64,000 nt of DNA from Streptomyces sp. SW4 (GTDB lineage Bacteria > Actinomycetota > Actinomycetes > Streptomycetales > Streptomycetaceae). Positions within the stretch are counted from its first letter, which is position 1. Each line of letters begins with the position of its first letter. The DNA lies in assembly GCA_003248315.1 (NCBI GenBank), contig QKWM01000004.1:3531001-3595000 (forward strand). The letters are read 5' to 3'. The notes under the pieces were generated by a model that had not been told where the DNA came from, searched no databases, and saw nothing but the letters and a program-made list of their open reading frames with translations. Position numbers and translations under genes: made by a program. This document shows positions 57,152 to 64,000 of the stretch, piece by piece.

Positions 57152-58011
57152 CCACCGCCGCAGCACAGGCACGGACCCGGCCGCGCCGGGCGTGGACGCC
57201 CGGCCAGATCGTGCTCACCCTCCTCGGCGTCGCCGTCAGCGCCGTGTTCCTCGCCCCCCTCGCCTGGGCACTGTTCACCTCGCTGAAGTCGGAGACCGAG
57301 GCCGTCGAGGTGCCGGCGCACTGGCTGCCCCGGGACTGGACGGGCCAGGCATGGACGGCCCTGTTCGAGACCGGCAACATCACCAACTGGTTCGTCAACT
57401 CCCTGGTGGTGTCGGTCTGCGTGACCGCGGTCGTGCTGCTGGTGAGCGCGCTGGCCGGATACGGCTTCGCCCGCACCGAGTTCCGCGGCAAGGGGCCGCT
57501 GATGGGCCTGGTGATGGCGGGCCTCATGATCTCGCCGGCCGTGCTCGGCGTCCCGCTGTTCACCACCGTCCAGCAACTGGGGATGGTCGACACCTACTGG
57601 GGCATGATCCTGCCGCAGTGCGCGCCCGCCGCGATGGTCTACATCCTCTACAAGTTCTTCCAGGGCGTTCCCCGCGAACTGGAGGAGGCCGCGTTCATCG
57701 ACGGCGCGGGCCGCTGGCGGGTCTTCTTCACGATCGTCCTGCCGCTGTCCCGCCCCTCCCTCGCGGCGGTCGGCATCTTCACCTTCATCAGTTCCTGGAA
57801 CAACTTCCTGTGGCCCTACATGGTCACCAACAACCCCGACCTGATGACCATGCCCAACGGCATCGCCACCGTCATGAACTCCTACGGCATCCAGTGGGCC
57901 CAGCTCATGGCCGGCGGCCTGATGGCCGGCCTGCCCCTGATCGTCGTCTTCGTCTTCTTCCAGCGGCAGATCGTGGCAGGCGTCGCCCACACGGGACTGG
58001 CGGGACAGTGA
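57148..58011 (+). CDS. ABC sugar permease (MalG type)
   Basis: 287 residues, intact, six membrane segments. Family marks are FTSLKSETEAVEVPAHWLP, LSALAGYGFARTEFRGKG and the EAA loop EEAAFIDGAGRWRVFFTIVLPLS. WNNFLWPYMVTNNPDLMTMPNGI is typical of the C-terminal span region. The GH51 gene starts 68 bases downstream on the same strand, so import and intracellular cleavage are co-expressed. Confidence 0.9.
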   Translation: MTTAAAQARTRPRRAWTPGQIVLTLLGVAVSAVFLAPLAWALFTSLKSETEAVEVPAHWLPRDWTGQAWTALFETGNITNWFVNSLVVSVCVTAVVLLVSALAGYGFARTEFRGKGPLMGLVMAGLMISPAVLGVPLFTTVQQLGMVDTYWGMILPQCAPAAMVYILYKFFQGVPRELEEAAFIDGAGRWRVFFTIVLPLSRPSLAAVGIFTFISSWNNFLWPYMVTNNPDLMTMPNGIATVMNSYGIQWAQLMAGGLMAGLPLIVVFVFFQRQIVAGVAHTGLAGQ

Positions 58012-58079
58012 CCCAGGAGCGCGGGGCCGTGTCCGGCACGCCCCACACCACCCGCGGACGACAACACCGAGAGGACCCC

Positions 58080-59585
58080 ATGCGTACCGCCCGCTTCACC
58101 CTCGACCCCGCCTTCACCGTCGGCGACGTCGACCCCCGTCTGTTCGGCTCCTTCGTCGAGCACCTCGGCCGCTGCGTCTACACCGGCATCTTCGAACCGG
58201 ACCATCCCACCGCCGACGAGGCCGGACTCCGCCGGGACGTCCTGGACCTCGTCCGCGAACTGGGCGTCACCGCCGTCCGCTACCCCGGGGGCAACTTCGT
58301 CTCGGGCTACCGGTGGGAGGACTCGGTCGGCCCCGTCGAGGACAGGCCCCGCCGCCTCGACCTCGCCTGGCGGACGACGGAGACCAACCGCTTCGGCCTC
58401 TCCGAGTTCATCGCCTTCGTGAAGAAGATCGGCCCCCGGGCCGAGCCGATGATGGCCGTCAACCTCGGCACCCGGGGAGTCGCGGAGGCCATCGAGCTCC
58501 AGGAGTACGCCAACCACCCCGGCGGCACCGAACTGTCCGAGCGGCGTATCGCGCACGGGGACAAGGAGCCCTTCGGCATCCGCCTGTGGTGCCTGGGCAA
58601 CGAGATGGACGGCCCCTGGCAGACCGGCCACAAGACGGCCGAGGAGTACGGCCGCATCGCCGCCGAGACCGCACGGGCCATGCGCCAGATCGACCCGTCC
58701 GTGGAACTGGTCGCCTGCGGCAGCTCGGGCCGGTCCATGCCGACCTTCGCCGCGTGGGAGGCGACGGTCCTCGAGGAGACGTACGAGCTGGTCGACCACA
58801 TCTCCCTGCACGCCTACTACGAACCCCTCGACGGCGACGTCGACTCCTTCCTCGCCTCGGCCGTGGACATGGAGGCGTTCATCGAGGACGTCGTCGCCAC
58901 CTGCGACCACGTCGGCGCCCGGCTGAAGTCGAAGAAGAAGATCAGCCTCTCCTTCGACGAGTGGAACGTCTGGTACCTGTCCCGGACCGACGCCGAGGTC
59001 GCCGCGCTGGACTGGCCGGAGGCGCCGCGGCTGCTGGAGGACAACTACAGCGTCACCGACGCCGTGGTCTTCGGCTCGCTCCTGATCGCCCTGCTCCGGC
59101 ACGCCGACCGTGTGACGGTCGCCTGCCTCGCCCAGCTCGTCAACGTGATCGCCCCGATCATGACCGAACCCGGCGGCCCGGCGTGGCGGCAGACGACGTT
59201 CTTCCCCTTCGCGCAGGCCTCCCGGTACGGCCGCGGCGAGGTCCTGGACGTGCGCGTGGACTCCCCGGTGTACGAGACGAGGAAGTACGGCGAGACCGAC
59301 CTGCTGCACGCCACCGCCGTACGCGCCGAGGACGGCACGGTGACCGTCTTCGCGGTCAACCGCGGCCGCACGGAACCGCTGCCGCTGGAGGTCACCCTGA
59401 GCGGGCTGGACCTGAGCCGGGTCGTGGAGCACAGCGCCCTCGCCGACGCCGACCCCGACGCCCGCAACACCCTCGCCGAGCCCGAGCGGGTCACCCCGCA
59501 CCCGGTCGACGGCACCGCGATCCGGGACGGCCGGCTGGAGGCCGTCCTGGAACCGCTGTCCTGGAACGTGATCCGGCTGGCGTAG
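58080..59585 (+). CDS. Alpha-L-arabinofuranosidase, GH51
   Basis: 501 residues, intact. SFVEHLGRCVYTGIFEPDHP, VRYPGGNFVSGYRWEDSVGP, WCLGNEMDGPWQ (acid/base Glu175) and SFDEWNVWY (nucleophile Glu294) are complete. A C-terminal beta-sandwich follows from about residue 400. No signal peptide, so it acts in the cytosol on imported arabino-oligosaccharides and releases L-arabinose. GAGAGGACC lies just before the ATG. It converges on the GH35-like gene, 13 bases away. Confidence 0.94.
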   Translation: MRTARFTLDPAFTVGDVDPRLFGSFVEHLGRCVYTGIFEPDHPTADEAGLRRDVLDLVRELGVTAVRYPGGNFVSGYRWEDSVGPVEDRPRRLDLAWRTTETNRFGLSEFIAFVKKIGPRAEPMMAVNLGTRGVAEAIELQEYANHPGGTELSERRIAHGDKEPFGIRLWCLGNEMDGPWQTGHKTAEEYGRIAAETARAMRQIDPSVELVACGSSGRSMPTFAAWEATVLEETYELVDHISLHAYYEPLDGDVDSFLASAVDMEAFIEDVVATCDHVGARLKSKKKISLSFDEWNVWYLSRTDAEVAALDWPEAPRLLEDNYSVTDAVVFGSLLIALLRHADRVTVACLAQLVNVIAPIMTEPGGPAWRQTTFFPFAQASRYGRGEVLDVRVDSPVYETRKYGETDLLHATAVRAEDGTVTVFAVNRGRTEPLPLEVTLSGLDLSRVVEHSALADADPDARNTLAEPERVTPHPVDGTAIRDGRLEAVLEPLSWNVIRLA

Positions 59586-59598
59586 CCGCCCGCGCCGG

Positions 59599-62335
59599 TC
59601 ACCGCCGGCCGGGCGACTCGACCGGTGTCACCGGCACCCCTCCGGCCGCGGCGCCCAGCAGCCGCAGCCGTACCTCACCGGGCCCGGCGGGGGTGTCGCC
59701 GTCGGCCAGGACGGCCAGCGCCAGGGTGTTGGCGGCGCCGCGGGTGCGCAGGACGCCGGCCGGCAGGGCGAAGGTGTGCGCAGGGCCGCCGCCGTTCACG
59801 TACTGCCCGAGGTTCCAGCCGTTGAGGAAGACCTGGACGCGGTAGGCGCGGTCGGCGTCGTCGGCGAGGACGAGGCCGACCGAGGCGTCCACGTGCGGGT
59901 CGATGTCGAGCCGGAAGGCGGTCCGGTACCAGGTCACGCCCTGGCGCCGGTCGGCGCGGGGGAGTGCGGTCTCCTCCCAGTCGCCGTCGTCGTGGCCCGG
60001 CAGGTGCCAGCCGTGCCGTTCCCCGTACAGGCCGCCGTTGTTGAGCGGGCCGCGCACCGGGTCGGGCGCGGCGGCCCCGCGCAGCCGCCACCGCACCTCG
60101 GGCACGGCGCCCTGGAAGCTCGCGCCGATCAGGCCGCGCGCGGCCTTGTGGGTGCCGCGGGCGTCGACGTCGGCGCTGTGCCCCTGGGGCCGGACCAGCA
60201 CGGAGAGCACGGGCGAGGCGGCCCCACCGCCCGTCCGCAGCCGCTCGCGCAGCCCGGCGGGAACCGTGAACCGGGCGGTGTCCGTCCGGGTGCGCCGCGC
60301 GGCGTCCGCGTCACCGGCCTCCGGCATCCGGCGGGCGCCCAGCGGTTCGCCGTCCAGCCAGGCCATCAGCACGCCGCCGGAGGCCGCGCCCCAGGTGAGG
60401 GCGACCGACTCCACGCCCGCGGCGTTCACCAGCCGCCCCCGGTACCAGACGTCGCCGTAGTGGAAGCCGTAGTCGTCGGCGAACAGCACGGGCTGGTGGC
60501 GGGGGACCGGCGTCGGCCCGGCCGACGTCCGCTTGTCGGCGACCGTCCAGTCCCGGTCGTCGAAGTCCGGCGCCGCCTCGGGGTTCTCCGTGCGGCGCCG
60601 CCAGCCGCCGAGCGCGGGCAGCACCGGGGACGGCGCGCTGCGCGGGGCTGTGCGGCCGTCATGCTCCCGTCCAGGCCGCGCTTGTTGCGCAGCACGGTGC
60701 CGTTCCAGCTGACCCGGGTGGCGCCGTGCGGGCCCCACACCTCCACCCCGAGGTCGTCGACGGTGTCACCGGTGAGCACGACCGTGCCCTCGCGCACGGC
60801 GGCGGAGCGCAGCAGGGCCGGGCCGTAGACGAGGAACGTGCCCGACGGCACCGTGCACGGCCACAGACGCAGCGAGGTCTCGTCGTCGGCGAAGAGCAGC
60901 AGCAGCGTCCGGTCCGATCCGCCGCCCTCGACCCGGACCCGGGTCAGGCCGCCTTTGCCGAGCGGCGCGGTCACGTGCAGCCGGCCCCGCTCGTAGACCC
61001 AGGCCGCTTCCCGGTCCAGCCGGGTGGGCTGCGGATCGCTCGGGCAGTCCAGGACGACGTGGGCGGTCTCGTCGTGCGGCCCGGTGAACACGGCGATGTC
61101 CCACCGCCCGGCGGACAGGAACGCCATCGGCTGGACGGTGCTGTAGACCAGCTTCCGGTCTCCGCCCAGGGGCACGCCGGTGACCAGCAGCCGGGCGTCC
61201 CCGGGAGGCACGGTGACCGGCGTGGCGACGGCGGTGCCGGGCAGCGCCGAGGTGACGGCCGCGCCGGTGTCGTTGCGCAGCACGTACACATGGGCGCCGG
61301 TGTCGGGGTTGGCCAGGTGCGTCACCGCGAGCCGGTCGTCGGACGCCCGCACCCCGGCCGCCCGGTCCAGCCGGGCCAGGTCCGGCAGGTGCCGCAGCAG
61401 ATGACCGAGCTGGTGGGTGACGGCCAGTTCGTCCGTGGGCTGCCGGCCCACGTCGAGGGCGGCCCCGGCGCCGTGCGCCACGCCGGCGCCCGCCGCGGCC
61501 AGCCACCCCCACGACGTGCCGCCGTAGGCCAGCGACACGTTGGGGCGCGCCCCGCCCTCGGTGAGCCGTTCCAGCCGCCGCTGCCGCTCGTCGCCCGCCC
61601 CCCGGCTCGGGCGCCGCTCGGTGTACCCGGTCACCAGCGGCACGTCGATGCCGTCGGCGCGCACCTTGCGGCGCAGCCGGCCCCGGTAGCGGGCGTCGGG
61701 GGCGTCCTCCAGCTCGTAGAGCAGGACGGTGCCGTCGCCGCGGGTGTACAGGTGGCGTACGGCCACGGCGTCGACCGCCGTCAACCAGGCCTCCGCGTGC
61801 CGCAGATACGCCGGATCGGCGGTGCGGGCCCGGCCCTCGACGGCCGTCAGCCATCCCGGCAGTCCGCCGGCGTCGACGTCGTCCCCGGCGAGGTACGGTC
61901 CCGGTCGCAGGACGACGTACAGGCGCTCCTCGGCCGCCGTGCGCAGCAGCAGGTCCAGGTCCCGCACACCGGTGAAGTCGTGGCGGCCGGGGGCGGGGCA
62001 GTGGTGGTTCCACGGCACGGGCACGCTGACCGCGTTGTACCCGTGCGCCCGCATCCGCTGGAGCACGTCCCGCCACAGGGAGGGGCTGGGCAGCCGGAAG
62101 GCGTGCAGTTCGCCGGGGAACAGCAGCAGCCGGCGGCCGTCCACCAGCAGGGAGTCGCGGTCGAAGCCGACCTGGTGCCGGCGGCCGTCCGCGGTGGGCG
62201 GCGCGGGGGCGGGCCGGTGAGCACCTCGGGGCCGCCGTCGGAGGACCGCGCCGCACCGATGCTGCCGCCGCCGAGCGTGAGTCCGAGCACGGTGGTGCCG
62301 GCGAGGGCGCTGAATGTACGTCTGGTCAGCTCCAA
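59599..62335 (-). CDS. GH35-like secreted protein with missing catalytic nucleophile region
   Basis: About 910 residues; bases appear lost near 62235, 62170 and 60655. TTG 62335 has AGGAGG seven bases upstream and opens a Tat-type signal (TRRTFSALAGTTVLGLTLGG). The family start, LLVDGRRLLLFPGELHAFRLPSP, VSVPVPWNHHCPAPGRHDFTG and VLRPGPYLAGD, is clear. The acid/base block 'ENEYG' reads YELEDAPDA. The text then jumps from PLVTGYTERRPSRG to VSLAYGGTSWGWLA, skipping the region that normally carries the nucleophile Glu. 'YTSYDYGA' is replaced by VAHGAGAALD. Beta-sandwich domains follow (FHYGDVWYRGRL; VQVFLNGWNLGQY). It may bind rather than cut galactan or arabinogalactan. Confidence 0.72.
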
Positions 62336-62614
62336 GGGAGCGCCTCCTGTTGCCTGTGCTGTGCGGCGTGCCCGGTGCGTCGGCGCGGATTCATGCGCCG
62401 TTCATCACCGGGCCATTGTGTACGTCCGCGCGGTGAGGGCCGAATCCCGGTGCGGTGCGGCGCCGGACACCCGTGCGTTCCACGCCCGGTTGTGCGGGTG
62501 TCCAGGGCCGGGGACGCCTCTGTCCGAGGCGAGACCGTCCGCGCGGAGGCCGACGTACCGGGACGGCTGCCCCTCTTCGGGCCCGTCCGCCGACCGCCGC
62601 TGTTGCGCGAACCG
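62336..62614. other. Divergent intergenic region before the arabinanase
   Basis: 279 bases between the GH35-like start and the arabinanase promoter. It contains the AGGAGG of the GH35-like gene. Open frames crossing it have no domain-like content. I found no -35/-10 pair for the - strand gene and no copy of the 35-base operator in this part. Confidence 0.5.
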
Positions 62615-62643
62615 TTGACGCGCGAGCGGTTCGATTCTACGGT
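62615..62643 (+). promoter_or_regulatory. Promoter of the arabinanase gene
   Basis: TTGACG (62615-62620), 17 bases, TACGGT (62638-62643), almost the same as the importer promoter. The operator begins two bases after the -10 box. Confidence 0.78.
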
Positions 62644-62645
62644 CC

Positions 62646-62680
62646 GTTCGAAAGTGCGAGCCCTGTCCGAGATATCGGAC
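62646..62680. promoter_or_regulatory. Arabinan-regulon operator, copy 3 (arabinanase)
   Basis: 35-base element beginning GTTCGAAAG and ending GTCCGAGATATCGGAC, where GTCCGA and TCGGAC are perfect arms around GATA. It aligns without gaps to copies 1 and 2. A further half-site-like GATGCGAAC follows at 62682-62690. Confidence 0.76.
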
Positions 62681-62712
62681 AGATGCGAACCCCATCCGCA
62701 AGGAGGACCCGC

Positions 62713-63698
62713 GTGAGCCGCACCTCCCGCTCTCTTCGCAGGCGCACCGCCCTGACCGCCCTCCCCACCGCCGCCCTGCTGGCGCTCATCCCGTCCACGG
62801 CCTCGGCGTACCCGAACCCCGGCCGGGTAACCGGCTCCGTCGTCACCCACGACCCGTCGATGATCCGCACCCCGTCGGGCAGTACCTGCTCTACGCCACC
62901 GGCGGCGGCATCTCCCACAAGACCTCGTCCGACCGCATCGCCTTCCGGGCCGGTGCCGACGCGTTCGCCTCGCGGCCGAGCTGGTGGTCGCGCTACTCCT
63001 CGGTCCCGGAGGCCTGGGCGCCCGACATCTCGTACCACGGCGGCAAGTACCTGATGTACTACTCCGTCTCCTCGTTCGGCTCGAACACCTCGGCCATCGG
63101 CCTCGCCGGTTCCACCACCGGGCAGCCCGGCAGCTGGACCGACCACGGGATCGTCCACACGTCCAGCTCCTCCAGCGACCACAACGCCATCGACCCCAAC
63201 CTCTTCGTCGACGACGACGGCACGTGGTGGCTGTCGTTCGGCAGTTGGTGGACCGGCATCAAGATGATCCGCATCGACCCGGCCACCGGGAAGCGGCACG
63301 CCTCCGACCGCACCCTCCACTCCCTCGCCTCCCGTCCGACCGGCACCAAGGCCGTGGAGGCCCCGTTCGTCGTCAAGAGAGGCGGCTACTACTACCTGTT
63401 CGCGTCCTACGACACCTGCTGCTCCGGCACCAGCTCCACCTACAAGGTGAAGGTGGGCCGCGCCACCAGCGTCACCGGGCCCTACCGCGACCGCAACGGC
63501 GTCTCGATGATGAACAACGGCGGCACGCCCGTCCTGGAGTCCCACGGCAGCGTCATCGGCCCCGGCGGCCAGTCGATCATGAAGGATGCCGACGGCGACC
63601 TGATCGTCTACCACTACTACGACGGCAACGACAACGGCACGCCCAAGCTCGGCATCAACCTCCTGGACTGGAGCAGCGGATGGCCCGTCGCCCACTGA
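62713..63698 (+). CDS. Secreted endo-1,5-alpha-L-arabinanase, GH43
   Basis: About 328 residues; one base is missing near 62881. The signal peptide RRRTALTALPTAALLALIPSTASA is followed by the five-bladed propeller. VVTHDPSMI has the general base Asp47, NAIDPNLFVDDDG the pKa-setting Asp and KAVEAPFVVKRGGYYYLFAS the acid Glu. YDTCCSGTSSTYKVKVGR is typical of arabinanases in GH43. GTG 62713 has AAGGAGGA six bases upstream. It produces arabino-oligosaccharides outside the cell for the importer, and shares its operator type with that operon. Confidence 0.92.
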
Positions 63699-63713
63699 CC
63701 CCGGCGGCGACGC

Positions 63714-64000
63714 CTAGCCCGTCCGGCCCATCCCCGCCGGGTCCGGCCAGGCCGGGGCGGTGGCCGGGACCGCCCCCAGGCCGTCGGTGCCGCGCACCTG
63801 CGCCGCGGTGAGACCGCCGCGGGCGGGGACACCGGGCGGTGTGGGGCCGGGCGCGGGCATCACGGCCACCGGCAGGGGCTGCGGGGCGGGCGTGGGTGCC
63901 GCCGGCAGCGGCATCCCGGCACCGGCGGCCTGCGCGGCAAGCCCCGGGTGCCGCCCCCGTTGGTCTCGCTCACCAGGCGGTCCACCGCCGCCGTACCCGA
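63714..64000 (-). CDS. C-terminal part of a Pro/Ala-rich protein (partial)
   Basis: The reading frame ends at TAG (63716-63714) with LGAVPATAPAWPDPAG and a Pro-rich stretch (PAAPTPAPQPLPVAVMPAPG) before it. Further towards the window end another frame gives a more protein-like GTAAVDRLVSETN, so one base may be missing near 63950. The gene continues beyond the window. Family not recognised. It converges on the arabinanase with 15 bases between stops. Confidence 0.45.
   Translation of the reverse strand, partial: GYGGGGPPGERDQRGRHPGLAAQAAGAGMPLPAAPTPAPQPLPVAVMPAPGPTPPGVPARGGLTAAQVRGTDGLGAVPATAPAWPDPAGMGRTG

Noticed and set aside
54729..59585. A single 1618-codon open frame covering the whole importer and GH51 region
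   Set aside because: Only its last 502 codons (GH51) and part of the first permease are real. The rest reads the binding protein and second permease in the wrong frame, giving Arg/Pro/Gly-rich nonsense.
1..64000. Frameshifted genes as true pseudogenes
   Set aside because: Breaks hit conserved genes evenly, always fit single-base losses, and the protein pattern resumes perfectly after each one. Decay would look irregular.
1..64000. tRNA, rRNA, CRISPR arrays, insertion sequences or phage attachment sites
   Set aside because: Looked for on both strands. No cloverleaf-like TTCGANNC arms with acceptor stems, no spaced direct repeats and no transposase or integrase sequence seen.

Overview
The window is very GC-rich actinobacterial DNA and almost certainly comes from a Streptomyces chromosome. 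The evidence is the extreme third-position GC, the GTG and TTG starts with GGAGG-type ribosome binding sites, the many ATGA/GTGA stop-start overlaps, an Mbl (MreB-like) gene, a MalFG-type importer without its own ATPase, and a copy of a short intergenic repeat common in Streptomyces. The stretch Mbl - vWA/MoxR/VMAP operon - secreted subtilase - acyl-CoA carboxylase - MatB looks like core-chromosome gene order; from memory it resembles the SCO2444-SCO2451 neighbourhood of S. coelicolor.

Region 1 (1-11013, + strand) is an accessory biosynthetic cluster. It starts with the 3' end of a purF paralogue and ends with a complete purM paralogue. Between them are a fatty acyl-AMP ligase, an acyl carrier protein, a DUF6506 protein, two cytochromes P450, a KAS III/OleA-like thiolase, a family-2 glycosyltransferase, an OleC-like AMP ligase and an OleD-like reductase. 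Nearly all genes touch or overlap, so this reads as one transcript. The OleA/C/D set without OleB points to a beta-lactone or beta-hydroxy lipid. The purine genes suggest a purine-pathway-derived moiety or self-resistance.

Region 2 (11102-16464) holds an amidase, a STAS/MEDS-ATPase pair of anti-sigma type, a sensor-kinase-like protein that has lost its ATP-binding lobe, and Mbl. Region 3 (16599-24110, - strand) is a four-gene vWA-MoxR-VMAP conflict-type system. Its largest protein fuses a vWA-like domain, a pseudokinase and a SARP-type DNA-binding/BTAD module. Region 4 (24339-33032) has a large secreted subtilase, a 19-residue peptide gene, an acyl-CoA carboxylase carboxyltransferase with MatB malonyl-CoA synthetase, and a TetR/FAD-monooxygenase pair separated by two palindromic operators.

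Region 5 (33040-45460, - strand) is an envelope-glycan-like operon: AftD-type arabinofuranosyltransferase, GT4, three methyltransferases, a Trm112-like protein, a condensation/acyltransferase-like protein, an EamA transporter and a PorA/DUF3068 protein. Region 6 (45653-63698) centres on arabinan use: an IclR regulator with a lactonase, a CUT1 importer, GH51 arabinofuranosidase, a GH35-like protein and GH43 arabinanase. Three promoters here share one 35-bp operator layout placed just after the -10 box, which defines a probable IclR regulon. Inside this region sits a separate - strand group: an FAD monooxygenase, three MAB_1171c-family membrane proteins and an ImmA/IrrE-like metallopeptidase.

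A caution applies throughout. Many otherwise conserved genes are broken by frameshifts, and every one I traced fits loss of single bases, mostly in C or G runs. I read these as sequence errors rather than decay, so the affected genes are annotated at full extent as CDS.
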